Shown: in pieces, positions 15,180 to 24,707 of the stretch
Layout of the letters: each line of letters starts with the position of its first letter
Position numbering within the stretch: the stretch's first letter is position 1
DNA from: Bacteroidetes bacterium QH_7_62_13
GTDB lineage: Bacteria > Bacteroidota > Rhodothermia > Rhodothermales > Salinibacteraceae
Length of the DNA: 43,080 nucleotides
Reading direction: 5' to 3'
NCBI GenBank assembly: GCA_003023365.1
Contig: PXTG01000068.1
Span: forward strand, 1 to 43,080
Position numbers and translations under genes: made by a program
The notes under the pieces: model-generated
The model's database searches: none
What the model was told of the DNA's origin: nothing
The model's input: only the letters and a program-made list of their open reading frames with translations

Positions 15180-16448
15180 CTACACAAGCAGCGCGAGCCG
15201 ACGGGAGGGACGGGTCACGGCAACGTACAGGAGCGCGCGTCGCTCGTCCGGATCCCGGCAGGCCTGCAGGTCGCGGCGATCGACAAACACGGTGTCGAAG
15301 GTAGAGCCCTGAGCCCGGTGGACGGTCGTCGCGTAGGCGTAGTCTACCCGGGCGAACTGCTCACGGAGCTCAAAGAAACGGTCCCACTTCGAACCATCTT
15401 CCTCGGCCCGCTCGCGGCGACGCTCTAAGGCCTCCTCGTAGCGCTCGAATTCATCCTCGTGGAGCACGTAGGCGGTCCGGGTAAGCCCGCGACCGGGTGT
15501 ACGGACCTTCAGTTTCCAGGCTTTCCATTCGCTCTGATTCTCGGCCTCCAGGGTGTCGACGGTGGCTGTCTTAACCCGGATCTCCTCGCTGTTGGTGAGG
15601 CGGGGAACCCCCTCGTGGAGCCACGTCTCGGTGGCCACCAGCCATTCGCCCTCCACGAAGCGATCGGCGTCGGTCCCGTAGCGGGCGGCGCGGATCTCAC
15701 GGTTGTAGCGGCGGACCCGCTTGTTCCGGTACGCCAGCACACGGGCGTGGGTCGCGTCCGCCGCGAAGGCGTCGGTGTCGAAGGCGCGGAGAACGCTGTC
15801 GAGGAATTCGTCGCGGTCGTGGGTGATCGCCACGCCCTTATCGTCCTCGAATTTGCTCCCGAAGCGACCGTTGACGCCCCTCCGAATCTTCGTGGCAAGC
15901 TCTAAGATTGGGTTATCGGCCGCCTGGCGGTGGATCGTCTCCAGGGTGGGGCCGGGAACGTCGAGGGCAGGCGAGGGGTCCTCGTTGACGGGGGGAAGCT
16001 GAGCGGGGTCGCCCACGAACAGCCACTGGACGAAGATGGGCGACTCCTCGATGTGGGTCCACTCTTCGCGTCCGATCATCGACGCCTCGTCGACGATCAC
16101 GACTCCCTCCGTGAAGTCCCGGCCGCCGTCGGGCACAAGTTCGTACTCGCCGTCCTGTGTGGGCTGGAGGCGCAGCCCCAGGAATGAGTGAAGCGTCTGC
16201 ATCTGGACGGGGACCTCGCCGAGTTCGTCGCTCAGCACCTGGACCGCCTTGTGGGTGGGGGCACAGACCGTGACGGTGCAGTCTTCCTCGACCAGCTGCT
16301 CCACCAGGCGGCTCACGAGGTACGTCTTGCCGGTGCCGGCGTATCCACGGAGGCCGGTATACTGCTCTCCACGAGCGAGCCGGTCGTACACCTCGTCGTA
16401 GGCTGCTTCCTGATCCTCGGTAAAGGGGGTGTCGGTGGAGGTCGCCAT
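15180..16448 (-). CDS. RecD/Dda-like SF1 DNA helicase
   Basis: About 422 residues. Walker A GYAGTGKT at about 36-43, QMQTLHSFLGL, Walker B VVIVDEAS at about 117-124, GDPAQLPPV (motif III), and near the end YAYATTVHRAQGSTFDTVFV with YVAVTRPSRRLALLV (motifs V and VI). This order is that of superfamily 1B helicases such as RecD2 and phage Dda, in a compact form without a RecD2 N-terminal region. It unwinds DNA 5' to 3' by family inference. It stands alone between the lipoprotein gene and an SDR gene; there are no RecB or RecC partners nearby. A double Met (16451, 16448) leaves the start uncertain by one codon. Confidence 0.88.
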   Translation of the reverse strand: MATSTDTPFTEDQEAAYDEVYDRLARGEQYTGLRGYAGTGKTYLVSRLVEQLVEEDCTVTVCAPTHKAVQVLSDELGEVPVQMQTLHSFLGLRLQPTQDGEYELVPDGGRDFTEGVVIVDEASMIGREEWTHIEESPIFVQWLFVGDPAQLPPVNEDPSPALDVPGPTLETIHRQAADNPILELATKIRRGVNGRFGSKFEDDKGVAITHDRDEFLDSVLRAFDTDAFAADATHARVLAYRNKRVRRYNREIRAARYGTDADRFVEGEWLVATETWLHEGVPRLTNSEEIRVKTATVDTLEAENQSEWKAWKLKVRTPGRGLTRTAYVLHEDEFERYEEALERRRERAEEDGSKWDRFFELREQFARVDYAYATTVHRAQGSTFDTVFVDRRDLQACRDPDERRALLYVAVTRPSRRLALLV

Positions 16449-16558
16449 CATCGAAAGATTGAGCCCGCGAGACGCAGGCAGATGAAGAAGTCAGCGTTGG
16501 GGGGTTCGCGGAGGCAGGGAGGGGACGTCGGATTCTCTCGATTCCGGACGGCTCCTTC

Positions 16559-18034
16559 CTACCGTGAGTCGGCCGATGGTTTCCCCGACGCCTGCCGCTG
16601 GGACAGATTCTCCAGGTGGCGACGGAAGCGGCGCATCACGAGTAGATGCGCGAGCGCCTGCGTGCCATTGTAGATGTACCACGGCAGGCGCGGGGAAAAG
16701 TCGTGCAGGGCCGCCAGGATGGTGTCTCCCCCCAGTACCTGGCGAAATTCGAGTCGCCCAGATCGTTCCCCGCCCCCCGCGAGCTGCCCACCCGTCACGT
16801 GGAAGAGTTGGCGTCCTTCGGGACTGCGGTCGGCGGCAAAGCGAAGCGTCAATAACGTGAGGCCGAGGGGCCTCAGTTTGAAGTGAGCCACCCGCCCGTG
16901 CTCCACGTGGACCCGCAGCACCGGCCAACCGAGGCGAGGGAGCCAGCGCAGATATTCATTGGCCACGTTGCGGGCCGTAAAGTCGGGCGGACAGGGCATC
17001 CGCTGTACGGAGCGAACCACACTCTGATCTTGAATAACGGCGTCGTCCTGGGGCCGAAGCTCGTCCCGTGGGTTCGGAAGGGGACGACCGTGGTCGTCGA
17101 CGGCCGCGGACAGGGCCTCCTCGAAGGACTGAGCGTCCTGTTCCAGCCAGTCCTGCATCTCGTTCGGCTCGACGCGCGTCTGGTAGCGCAGACTATCAAC
17201 GATGGGGCTAACGAGGGCCCACGGCTCGCCGCCGAACAGGCGGACCCAGAGCTTTGACAGGCGGGGCGACTCCATGGGAACCGTCAATGTCCGCCGGTGC
17301 AGGCCCAAAACGTCGGCCGTACGAAGGAGCATCTCCCGGTAGCTCATGGGCTCGGGGCCCCCTACATCGTAGGTCGCGTTGTGCGTGGCCGGGTTGGCGA
17401 GGCAGTGTCGCAGGGCCCGGACGACGTCCCGGCGGGCGATGGGCTGCGTTTGGGCCCGGGTCCAGGACGGAAGAATCATCGCGGGCAGGCGCCGCACCAG
17501 GTTGAGGAGCAGGCGCAGCCACGTGCCGCCCGCCCCTACGATGAGGCCGGCCCGGAGGGTAGTGAGGGGGACGCTCGTGGAGCCGAGCGCGCGTTCAATT
17601 TCCAATCGGCGACGGAGGGGGAACGGCAGGTCGGACGTGTCGTCCGGCACCAGTGCGCCGAGGTAGAGAATCTGCTCGACCCCCTGCGCCTCCGCGGCCC
17701 GCGCGAAATTGTCTGCCTGAAGAAGGTCGAGGTCCGCCACGCGCCCCTGCGTGAGCCGGGCCGACGGGAGCATGGAGTGGACGAGGTAGATTGCGTGATC
17801 GGCGTCTTCCAACCCGTCCTCCACGGCGTACGGGTCGAAAAGATCGCAGTGTCGCCACGACTCTCCGTCCGTGGAGGGATTGGCGCGGGCCCGGACGGGG
17901 GAACGAGTGAGCCCGACCAGGTTGTAGGTGGATCGAAGGGCCTCCCGCAACGCCGTGCCTACAAATCCCGTAGCACCGGCGATAGCAACGGTCGCCTGGT
18001 CGTCGGTCGTCCGGCAGTCCGAGACCTCGGCCAT
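16559..18034 (-). CDS. NmrA-type NAD(P)-binding SDR protein with DUF2867-like C-terminus
   Basis: 491 residues. The N-terminal Rossmann domain shows VAIAGATGFVG with GxxGxxG at residues 20-26, then AIYLVHSML, ILYLGALVP, TTLRAGLIVGAGG and TYDVGGPEPMSYREMLLRTA, the pattern of atypical SDR/NmrA epimerase-like proteins. The last 150 residues (from about VANEYLRWLP, with LFHVTGGQLAGG and FSPRLPWYIYNGTQALAHLL) correspond to the DUF2867-type domain fused to this SDR class in many bacteria. The catalytic Tyr-x3-Lys is not evident, so it may be a regulatory or binding protein. It is followed on the same strand by the helicase gene 107 bp away. Confidence 0.83.
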   Translation of the reverse strand: MAEVSDCRTTDDQATVAIAGATGFVGTALREALRSTYNLVGLTRSPVRARANPSTDGESWRHCDLFDPYAVEDGLEDADHAIYLVHSMLPSARLTQGRVADLDLLQADNFARAAEAQGVEQILYLGALVPDDTSDLPFPLRRRLEIERALGSTSVPLTTLRAGLIVGAGGTWLRLLLNLVRRLPAMILPSWTRAQTQPIARRDVVRALRHCLANPATHNATYDVGGPEPMSYREMLLRTADVLGLHRRTLTVPMESPRLSKLWVRLFGGEPWALVSPIVDSLRYQTRVEPNEMQDWLEQDAQSFEEALSAAVDDHGRPLPNPRDELRPQDDAVIQDQSVVRSVQRMPCPPDFTARNVANEYLRWLPRLGWPVLRVHVEHGRVAHFKLRPLGLTLLTLRFAADRSPEGRQLFHVTGGQLAGGGERSGRLEFRQVLGGDTILAALHDFSPRLPWYIYNGTQALAHLLVMRRFRRHLENLSQRQASGKPSADSR

Positions 18035-18207
18035 CGGGCGGAGAGATCGTGGAGGAGTGGGAATACTGTACGCCCTTACGGACGCTCGGTCGAAAAGTCG
18101 CCGGTTTTGAGCAAGCTGGTTCCGTTTCGGAGGGTTGTTTCAACTTAGGAACGTTTCGGGGAGCTATCAGAGCGGACGTGGAGGCGCCGACCCGCTGCTC
18201 GAAAAAC

Positions 18208-18233
18208 AAAAAAAGCCCGTCTCGACGACGGGC
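18208..18233 (-). terminator. Rho-independent terminator after tRNA-Ser
   Basis: Stem GCCCGTC (18215-18221) and GACGGGC (18227-18233) with a 5-nt loop. On the minus strand it is followed by seven T (complement of 18208-18214). It starts about 43 bp after the 3' end of the tRNA-Ser gene, the expected place. Confidence 0.85.
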
Positions 18234-18276
18234 GGGATTTTTCCAACGGAAGCAACCGATACCGAAACTGAAAGGG

Positions 18277-18366
18277 CGGAGAGGGGGGGATTCGAACCCC
18301 CGAAACGGCTATAAACCGTTTACTCCCTTAGCAGGGGAGCGCCTTCGACCACTCGGCCACCTCTCC
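18277..18366 (-). tRNA. tRNA-Ser (anticodon GCU)
   Basis: The 90-nt minus-strand sequence folds with acceptor stem GGAGAGG/CCTCTCC. It has a D arm (TGGCCGAGTGGTCGAAGG), an anticodon stem-loop CTCCCCTGCTAAGGGAG (anticodon GCT in DNA), a long class II variable arm (AAACGGTTTATAGCCGTTT) and a T arm with GGTTCGAATCC. The discriminator base is G and CCA is not encoded. Its own terminator follows at 18208-18233. The gene lies between atpG (upstream) and the SDR gene (downstream). Confidence 0.96.
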
Positions 18367-18481
18367 GGATAGTCGTACCTTTCCTATGGCCCTGCGTCGC
18401 CAATGTTGCAGCCTGTTCGTTGCACGTACACACCCATCCTGGTCGGGCACGGAAGGGGGTAGGAATTCCCGCGACGGCCGA

Positions 18482-19408
18482 CTACTCGGACTCCTCAAGC
18501 GCTTCGGCCCCGGTGGTAATGTCGAGAATCTCCATCGTGATGGCGCTCTGGCGAGCCCGGTTGTATTCGAGGGTGAGGTCGTCGATCAGCTCCTCGGCGT
18601 TTTCGGTCGCGTTGTCCATCGCCACCATGCGGGCGCCCTGCTCGGCGGCATTCGATTCGAGGAGCGCGCGCCACATCTGGTAGTAGAGGAAGCGCGGCAC
18701 GAGCTCATCGAGCAGCCCGCGAGCGTTCGGCTCGAAGATGTAGTTGATCGCCTGGCCGTTCTCCGGAAGGTCGGCAAGATTGGCCTCTTCCTCCATCACC
18801 GGCGTCTCAAACTGCTCCTTCGGAATCGGGAGCAACGGCTCAACGATCTGGTTCTGGACAATCGTGTTTTTGAACTCGTTGTAGACGAGCTTCACTTCGC
18901 TCCAGATGCCCCGCTCGAAGCCTTCCACCGCGTCCTGCACGATCTGCTTGGCAGTCGAGAATTGGAGGTCGTCGAAGACCCCGCGGTAGTCGCTCACCAT
19001 CCGGTAGTTCCGGTTTTGGAAGTGGCGGTGTCCTTCCTCACCCACGCAGAGCAGGAAGAGGTCGTCCCGCCTCTGATGCTCTTCGTACTCCCTCGCAATG
19101 AGCGTCTCGGCAGTGTCAATGATGTTGCTGTTAAAGGCACCGCAGAGGCCGCGATCGGCCGTCACGACGATCACGAGGACCCCTTCTGCGTCCTCGGGAG
19201 GCTCGAAGAAGGGGTGGACCGTCGGGTCAAGCTCTCGCTTCAGGTGACTGATGAGCTCCCCGACCTTGTAGGCGTAGGGACGTGTGTCGAAGATCCGGTC
19301 CTGAGCCCGTCGCAGCTTCGCCGCCGCCACCATCTTCATGGCGCGGGTCACCTGCTTCGTGTTCTCGACGGATTCGATCCGGTTGCGGATGTCGCGAAGA
19401 TTCGCCAT
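18482..19408 (-). CDS. atpG: ATP synthase F1 gamma subunit
   Basis: 308 residues, the usual gamma length. The N-terminal helix MANLRDIRNRIESVENTKQV, TRAMKMVAAAKLRRAQ and the C-terminal helix LTLEYNRARQSAITMEILDI are the diagnostic coiled-coil shaft that turns inside the alpha3beta3 hexamer. The central VIVVTADRGLCGAFNSNII is the conserved Rossmann-like part. Last gene of the atp operon, 145 bp after atpA; that gap contains a strong hairpin (19455-19472). The tRNA-Ser gene follows about 115 bp downstream. Confidence 0.97.
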   Translation of the reverse strand: MANLRDIRNRIESVENTKQVTRAMKMVAAAKLRRAQDRIFDTRPYAYKVGELISHLKRELDPTVHPFFEPPEDAEGVLVIVVTADRGLCGAFNSNIIDTAETLIAREYEEHQRRDDLFLLCVGEEGHRHFQNRNYRMVSDYRGVFDDLQFSTAKQIVQDAVEGFERGIWSEVKLVYNEFKNTIVQNQIVEPLLPIPKEQFETPVMEEEANLADLPENGQAINYIFEPNARGLLDELVPRFLYYQMWRALLESNAAEQGARMVAMDNATENAEELIDDLTLEYNRARQSAITMEILDITTGAEALEESE

Positions 19409-19454
19409 AACTCAGGCGGTTCAGTTGATCAGTGAATCCAGGAACCAATCAGGT

Positions 19455-19472
19455 CGCCCGTCGGGACGGGCG
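19455..19472. other. Hairpin in the atpA-atpG gap
   Basis: An 8-bp perfect stem CGCCCGTC/GACGGGCG with a tight GG loop (or a shorter stem with a 6-nt loop). No T-run follows on either strand, so it is more likely an mRNA stability or processing structure than a terminator. Confidence 0.4.
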
Positions 19473-19553
19473 TGCCCCGAGTGGGAGGACACAGGCAGTG
19501 ACCCGTGAGAAACGCCGGGCGGAGGGGGCGTCAGCGGCCAGCCGACGGGTCGA

Positions 19554-21203
19554 CTACTCGGCGCTACCCGCCAAAACGTCCTCTTGCTCCTCTTCCTCCT
19601 CCTCGGCGTAGACCTCGGACAGGTCCTCGGCGACCGATTCGAACGCCTCCTCGACCGCATCGGTAAGCTCTTCTGTGTCCCGAATCTCTTTAAGCGTCTC
19701 TTCGTGCTGGAGCCGGAGTCGTTCGACGTACTCCTCTTCGAACTCCTCGATGTCGTCCACCGGTATCGGATCGAGATAGCCGTTGATGGCCGCGTAGATA
19801 ATGGCGACCTGCTCCTCGACGGGGACCGGGGAGAACTCATTCTGCTTCAGAATCTCGACCAGGCGTTCACCGCGACTAAGCTGTTGCTGCGTGGACTCGT
19901 CGAGATCTGATCCGAACTTGGCGAAGGCCTCCAGCTCGCGGTACTGCGAAAGGTCAATTCGGAGCGTGCCAGCCACGTCCTTCATCGCCGAAATCTGGGC
20001 CGAGCCCCCGACGCGGGACACCGAAGCCCCGACGTCGATCGCCGGACGAATGCCGGAGTTGAAGAGGTCGGTCTCCAGGTAAATTTGCCCGTCGGTGATT
20101 GAGATGACGTTGGTCGGGATGTAGGCCGACACGTCCCCCGCCTGGGTCTCGATGATGGGGAGGGCCGTGAGCGAGCCACCGCCCTCAATCTTGTCCTCAA
20201 GGGGCTCCGGCAGATTGTTCATCTGCGCGGCTACCTCGTCATCTTCAATGATCTTGGCGGACCGCTCCAGCAGGCGGCTATGCAAGTAGAAGACGTCGCC
20301 GGGGTACGCTTCTCGTCCGGGCGGACGTCGCAGCAGCAGTGAGAGCTCGCGGTAGGCGACGGCCTGCTTCGAGAGGTCGTCGTAGCAGACGAGTGAGTCG
20401 CGGCCCGTGTCACGGAAGTATTCGCCAATGCAGGCCCCGGCGAAGGGGGCGATGTACTGCAGCGGCGTCGGCATGGAGGCAGAGGCGTTGACGATCACCG
20501 TGTACTCCATCGCGCCGTTGCGCTCCAAGTCCCGCTTTACCTGGGCCACGGTCGAGTCTTTCTGACCAACGGCGACGTACACGCAGTAAACCGGATCGCC
20601 GCTGTCGACCTCGGGATCGTGGGTGTCCTTCTGGTTGATGATCGTGTCGATCTGCAGCGCCGTCTTTCCCGTCTGGCGGTCCCCCACAATGAGCTCGCGC
20701 TGCCCACGCCCGATCGGAATCATCGAGTCGATGGCCTTGACCCCGGTTTGCAGCGGGTCCTCAACCGGCTGGCGGTACACAACACCAGGGGCTTTCCGTT
20801 CAAGGGGGAGCGTCATCTTGTCGCCCTCGATCGGACCTTGGCCGTCGAGGGGGCGCCCGAGCGGGTCGATGACGCGGCCCAGCATGTTCTCGTTAACGCC
20901 CAACGAGGCAATCTCGCCGGTGCGACGGGCCTCGTCGCCCTCGCTGACCGCGTTGACGTCACCGAACAGAATGACGCCAACGCTGTCCTCTTCGAGGTTC
21001 AGAACCATGCCGTCCACGTTCTGCTCGGGAAACTCCACGAGCTCGCCGGCCTGGACGTTGCTTAGGCCATAGAGGGTTGCAATACCGTCGCCGGCTTCGA
21101 GAACCGTGCCGGCCTCGTACTCTTCGGCCTCGGTTTCGAAATTGCCAAGCTCGCGGCGAAGAACGTCGGTGACTTCGTCGGGTCGGATGGAGCCGTTGGA
21201 CAT
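19554..21203 (-). CDS. atpA: ATP synthase F1 alpha subunit
   Basis: 549 residues, slightly longer than the usual 500-515 because of an acidic tail ([20 protein letters not shown]). The Walker A-like loop GDRQTGKT is at 174-181. Other alpha landmarks are [48 protein letters not shown] and [18 protein letters not shown]. Alpha carries the non-catalytic nucleotide sites and the Arg finger ([11 protein letters not shown]). Gene order atpH-atpA-atpG is normal, but atpD (beta) and atpC (epsilon) do not follow, as in other Bacteroidota where they sit in a separate locus. The acidic tail fits a halophile with acidic proteins. Confidence 0.98.
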   Translation of the reverse strand: MSNGSIRPDEVTDVLRRELGNFETEAEEYEAGTVLEAGDGIATLYGLSNVQAGELVEFPEQNVDGMVLNLEEDSVGVILFGDVNAVSEGDEARRTGEIASLGVNENMLGRVIDPLGRPLDGQGPIEGDKMTLPLERKAPGVVYRQPVEDPLQTGVKAIDSMIPIGRGQRELIVGDRQTGKTALQIDTIINQKDTHDPEVDSGDPVYCVYVAVGQKDSTVAQVKRDLERNGAMEYTVIVNASASMPTPLQYIAPFAGACIGEYFRDTGRDSLVCYDDLSKQAVAYRELSLLLRRPPGREAYPGDVFYLHSRLLERSAKIIEDDEVAAQMNNLPEPLEDKIEGGGSLTALPIIETQAGDVSAYIPTNVISITDGQIYLETDLFNSGIRPAIDVGASVSRVGGSAQISAMKDVAGTLRIDLSQYRELEAFAKFGSDLDESTQQQLSRGERLVEILKQNEFSPVPVEEQVAIIYAAINGYLDPIPVDDIEEFEEEYVERLRLQHEETLKEIRDTEELTDAVEEAFESVAEDLSEVYAEEEEEEQEDVLAGSAE

Positions 21204-21283
21204 AAGATGCTCGCAAATCAGTTGATCGAGTCGTCGAAAACGACGGGGCCGAAAAACTCAGCCCCGGCTGGACGGGGGCAGTG

Positions 21284-21868
21284 TTACGCCGCCTGCCCAT
21301 CGGTATCGAGCGCAGTATCGAGCGCGAGGGACGATTCGCGCAGGCGGTCGTGGAGGTTGGTAAGCTTGTTGCGCACACTGGCGTCGAAGACGTGGTCGCC
21401 GAGCCGAATGATAAGTCCCCCAATTAGGTCGGCGTCTTCCTCCACGTGCAGCCGAACCGTCTTTCCCGTTTTCTCTTCCAGGGCCTCAGTGAGCGCCTCA
21501 CGGTCCTCGTCCGCAAGGGAACGGGCAACCGTCACGTCGGCGTCCACGATGCCGCGCTGCTCGTCCCGGAGAGATTGGTATTCGTCGAGAATGGGCTTCG
21601 TCAGGGTTTCCCGATCCTTCTGAATCAGCAGTCGAAGAAAGCGAAGCGTGAGATCTTCGACTCGGTCGGAGAGAAGCTCACGAACCACCGTGTCTTTTTT
21701 CTCCTGCGAGATCACCGGACTCTTGAAGAACCGGGCGAGTTCGCCGTTCGAGTTCAGCGTCTCGCGAAGCATGAGAACGTCGTCGTCGACGGGTTCGAGC
21801 ACGCCGGTCGCCTCCGCTTCTTCGTAGAGCGCTCCGGCGTATCGTCGGGCAACAGTGCGGTGGCTCAT
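21284..21868 (-). CDS. atpH: ATP synthase F1 delta subunit
   Basis: 194 residues. The N-terminal helical domain starts MSHRTVARRYAGALYEEAEA, with FFKSPVISQEKKDTVVRELL and RFLRLLIQKDRETLTKPILD in the middle. The C-terminal part IGGLIIRLGDHVFDASVRNK is diagnostic for delta/OSCP, which links the top of F1 to the b-subunit stator. It lies between atpF (77 bp upstream) and atpA (80 bp downstream), as in the canonical order. Confidence 0.96.
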   Translation of the reverse strand: MSHRTVARRYAGALYEEAEATGVLEPVDDDVLMLRETLNSNGELARFFKSPVISQEKKDTVVRELLSDRVEDLTLRFLRLLIQKDRETLTKPILDEYQSLRDEQRGIVDADVTVARSLADEDREALTEALEEKTGKTVRLHVEEDADLIGGLIIRLGDHVFDASVRNKLTNLHDRLRESSLALDTALDTDGQAA

Positions 21869-21945
21869 ACAGCTACGGGGGTTAGAAGGTTGAGCGTCAG
21901 AACGCCGGAACGTTCAATCCCCAAACGCTCCAGTGGTCGACGCGA

Positions 21946-22437
21946 CTAGTTCTTCGGGAGGTCGTCAATGGCGTCGTGCACCAACTGTCGGTGCTGGTCG
22001 GCGTCCAGGTCCTCCTCAATGATCTTCCGGGCGGCCTGGATGGCGAGGTCGGCCACTTCGTCACGCAGTTCCTGAAGGGCCGCCTGCTTTTCGCGCTCAA
22101 TTTCGGCCTGGGCCTGTTCCTGCATTTGCTGGATGCGCCGCCGCGTCTCGGCCTCTTCCTCCTCCCGCAGCTCCTCAGCCGACTCGCGCGCGTCCCGCAG
22201 GATCTGCTGGGCCTTCTGTTCGGCCTTTCGCCGGGCCTCCTCGTTCTCGGCCTGAATTTCCTTGGCCTCCTGGAGGGCTTCTTCGGCTCGTCGGATCGAG
22301 CTGTCAATCTCCTCCTCTCGTTGCTCTAGCGACTCGGTAATCGGTCCCCAGCCAAATCGATAGAGCACGTACAGGAAGATCAGAAACGAGACGGACTTCC
22401 AGAAAATAAGTCCGGGTTCGGGCGCAACGAGTTCCAT
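21946..22437 (-). CDS. atpF: ATP synthase F0 b subunit
   Basis: 163 residues. One N-terminal membrane span (LIFWKSVSFLIFLYVLYRFG, about 10-29) is followed by ILxxRxxxI-type sequence (ITESLEQREEEIDSSIRRAE) and a long charged coiled coil, then the delta-binding end (VADLAIQAARKIIEEDLDAD). This is the peripheral stator stalk. The FW after the N-terminus and the E/R-rich heptads are typical of the Bacteroidota form. The 157-bp gap to atpE is longer than other gaps in the operon. Confidence 0.96.
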   Translation of the reverse strand: MELVAPEPGLIFWKSVSFLIFLYVLYRFGWGPITESLEQREEEIDSSIRRAEEALQEAKEIQAENEEARRKAEQKAQQILRDARESAEELREEEEAETRRRIQQMQEQAQAEIEREKQAALQELRDEVADLAIQAARKIIEEDLDADQHRQLVHDAIDDLPKN

Positions 22438-22594
22438 AAAGGCAGGGAAAGTTGTACGCGGGAGAAAACCGTCGCAGGGGGATCCAAACCGCGGCCCCGA
22501 GAGAGCCTCCAGGTGTGCGGCAACGAAGGTCCGGAGACGCCCATCCGAGGCCGGGGGGCAGATCCGCTAAGGGGCGGCGGGGCCGTCACGCGTC

Positions 22595-22825
22595 CTAGGC
22601 CGTAAAGACGAGGAGCAGGCAGATGATAAGCGCAAAGAGGGCCACACCCTCAATCAGGGCGGCGGACACAATCATGAGCCCTCGAATGTCGCCGGCCGCC
22701 TCGGGCTGACGGGCCGCCCCGTCCATCGAGGAGCTCGCCAGCCAACCAATTCCAATTCCAGCCCCGACGGCCGCGATACCGGCACCGAGACCTGCAGCGA
22801 GATACGCAAGAGCAGCAGCTTCCAT
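22595..22825 (-). CDS. atpE: ATP synthase F0 c subunit, proton-type
   Basis: 76 residues, two membrane helices joined by the conserved loop ARQPEA. The ion-carrying Glu is in SAALIEGVALFALI. Compared with the Na+-binding c subunit of Ilyobacter, the helix-1 Gln is Ile here (GIGIGW), and the Ser-Thr after the Glu are Gly-Val with the later Tyr replaced by Phe. The Na+ ligands are thus missing and the ring should carry protons (inference from known motifs). Confidence 0.97.
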   Translation of the reverse strand: MEAAALAYLAAGLGAGIAAVGAGIGIGWLASSSMDGAARQPEAAGDIRGLMIVSAALIEGVALFALIICLLLVFTA

Positions 22826-22914
22826 GACAAGTTGTTCTTAGTGAGGTAGGAGTTCAGCTATGGTGAGAATGCAAGGTGTAATCGAGGCCCCGCCCAACCG
22901 GCGAGGGCCCGACG

Positions 22915-24057
22915 CTACGCGGGTGTCGGCTCGATGGCGTCTTCCACCGCGTCGAGACGGCTTTCGAGGTCCCCCTCGGAAGCGGACGTATCCGCATCTT
23001 CGTCGTAGTGATGCTCTTCCGCGGACATTCCGATGAACAGAGCCGACAGAATGGTGAAGACGTACGCCTGAATGAAGGCGACGAGCAACTTCACCAACAA
23101 GATGAAGACCGTGAATCCTATACTAATGATGGTGCTTCCCCAGGCGGCCGCCTCCCCAAAGATCACGTTCATGATGAAGATGAGCCCCAGGAGGCTGAAA
23201 ATGATGAGGGAGCCCCCCAGCATATTCGCAAACAAACGGATGGCCAGCGCCAGGTGCCGCATGACGAGACCAATAATCTCGATGGGCACGAGAATGATAC
23301 GGGCCAGAATGGGGGCGTCCGGCGGTCCCGTGAGGAGCTCCATGTAGTGGTCCTTGGAGCCGTACAGGAGACCGATGACGAACGTCATGACGGCCAGGAC
23401 GGCGGTCACGGCAAGGTTGGAGGTTGGCGCCCCCGCAAAGGGCACGAGGCCGAGAATGTTGGCCACGAGGATGAAGAAGAAGGAAGAGAGAAGATAGGGC
23501 AGAAAGGTGCGGGCTTCTGTACGTCCGACGCCCCTCTCGTAGCGCTGGGCCAGGGTGACGAAGATGACGGTAACGATCAGGAAGGCCAGAATCGACAGCA
23601 CGAGGTGTCGAGAGATCGAGAAGTCGGTCACCACGTGACCGCTGGTTCGCGCAACGGAGCTGTGGAGGTGTTCACCGGTGCCAATGGCCTCGTTCAGCTC
23701 AGCGGTTTCCGTTTTGAGGGCCGCCTGTCCGTGGTCGCCACTCCCGTTCCCGTCGTGAGCCTGAAGACCGTAGGGGCCGTTTCGAAGCAGGCCAGCCGTG
23801 CTCCCGTACGCCTCGACGGTAAGGGCCCCTTCCTCAGTCCGGGCGAGCATGATTCGCGGGAGCTCGACCTGAGCAAAAGGCTTGAGGTTAAGATAGTAGC
23901 CGTCGGTCGCGTGTCCCAGAATCGAGTTGTTAACAATGCCTTCCAGGGTCACCTCACCCTCTTCGGCGGCCGCCTGAGCCGGGGAAGTGGAGACGGCCAG
24001 GGTCAGGCCCAGTGCGAGGAGTCCAAGCACTGCGATTGAGCGAAGGCGTGCGATCAT
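22915..24057 (-). CDS. atpB: ATP synthase F0 a subunit, long form with signal peptide
   Basis: About 380 residues from the ATG at 24057, chosen because it starts directly at a normal signal sequence (MIARLRSIAVLGLLALGLTL, ending PAQA). Starts at 24102 and 24132 are also open. A periplasmic extension of about 130 residues (EVTLEGIVNNSILGHATDGY, His/Gly-rich around DGNGSGDHGQ) precedes the five or six membrane helices. The essential Arg is in LALAIRLFANMLGGS. The C-terminus has an acidic cytoplasmic tail (EHHYDEDADTSASEGDLESR). Long a subunits with a cleaved signal are known in Bacteroidota. Subunit a forms the proton half-channels against the c ring. Confidence 0.95.
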   Translation of the reverse strand: MIARLRSIAVLGLLALGLTLAVSTSPAQAAAEEGEVTLEGIVNNSILGHATDGYYLNLKPFAQVELPRIMLARTEEGALTVEAYGSTAGLLRNGPYGLQAHDGNGSGDHGQAALKTETAELNEAIGTGEHLHSSVARTSGHVVTDFSISRHLVLSILAFLIVTVIFVTLAQRYERGVGRTEARTFLPYLLSSFFFILVANILGLVPFAGAPTSNLAVTAVLAVMTFVIGLLYGSKDHYMELLTGPPDAPILARIILVPIEIIGLVMRHLALAIRLFANMLGGSLIIFSLLGLIFIMNVIFGEAAAWGSTIISIGFTVFILLVKLLVAFIQAYVFTILSALFIGMSAEEHHYDEDADTSASEGDLESRLDAVEDAIEPTPA

Positions 24058-24210
24058 ACCGATCCGCGGAAAAGTGTGTAGAACAGTGTTCTCTCGTTCC
24101 ATGTCTTCATTACTCTCGATACAATTCAGCAATATTCGCTATGTTTGCCCGGATCGGCGCCTCGTGTGACGATTCAGGCACGTTTTGCCGAGTTGGTGAG
24201 CGGGACGCGC

Positions 24211-24519
24211 TTACCGACGCAGTGTCCCGGCATCCATCCGGCGGATCACTGTGCGCGCCTCAACGCTCATGCTCAGTATGAGCAAGACGAGCACCGTTGC
24301 GATGAACGCACCTTCGTGCACCGGCGCGTACGCCAATCCCAGCGCGACGCCTACGAACGCAATCACCATTCGTCCCCCAAGCCCGCCGAGTTCGACGAGC
24401 AAGAACATGCGCCGGTCGGAGACGTGCAGGGCGAACCGATGGGTGAGCACGCGGAGCGCCGCGTGCAGGCCCATCACGAGGCCACCTGCTCCAATGCTGA
24501 GCCACCAAGAGAGGCTCAT
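24211..24519 (-). CDS. AtpI-like small membrane protein of the ATP synthase operon
   Basis: 102 residues with about four hydrophobic segments (WWLSIGAGGLVMGLHAALRV, MVIAFVGVALGLAYAPV and AFIATVLVLLILSM among them) and the pattern LVELGGLGGRMVIAFVGVAL seen in AtpI/UncI-like proteins that help c-ring assembly. Its position directly before atpB on the same strand supports this. Sequence conservation in the family is low, so the call rests mainly on size, topology and place. Confidence 0.65.
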   Translation of the reverse strand: MSLSWWLSIGAGGLVMGLHAALRVLTHRFALHVSDRRMFLLVELGGLGGRMVIAFVGVALGLAYAPVHEGAFIATVLVLLILSMSVEARTVIRRMDAGTLRR

Positions 24520-24707
24520 ACGGTGCGTTGGCGTCTCACCACGAAGACCCTGAGGGGATCAATCAACTCTATCCAGGAGGAGGCTTCCCCAAACGTCATT
24601 GCCGACTGTTGAAGGTAGGGGTTCGGTCAATGGGGGACTTATGAGAAGCGGTGAATCGCACATGAAAGAAATGCGCAGGAGAACATGCAGCCTCCCCACG
24701 TCTCCGT

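Noticed and set aside
23008-24039. Plus-strand open frame of 343 codons
   Set aside because: Antisense of atpB, rich in Asp, Glu and His only because the sense strand codes for hydrophobic helices.
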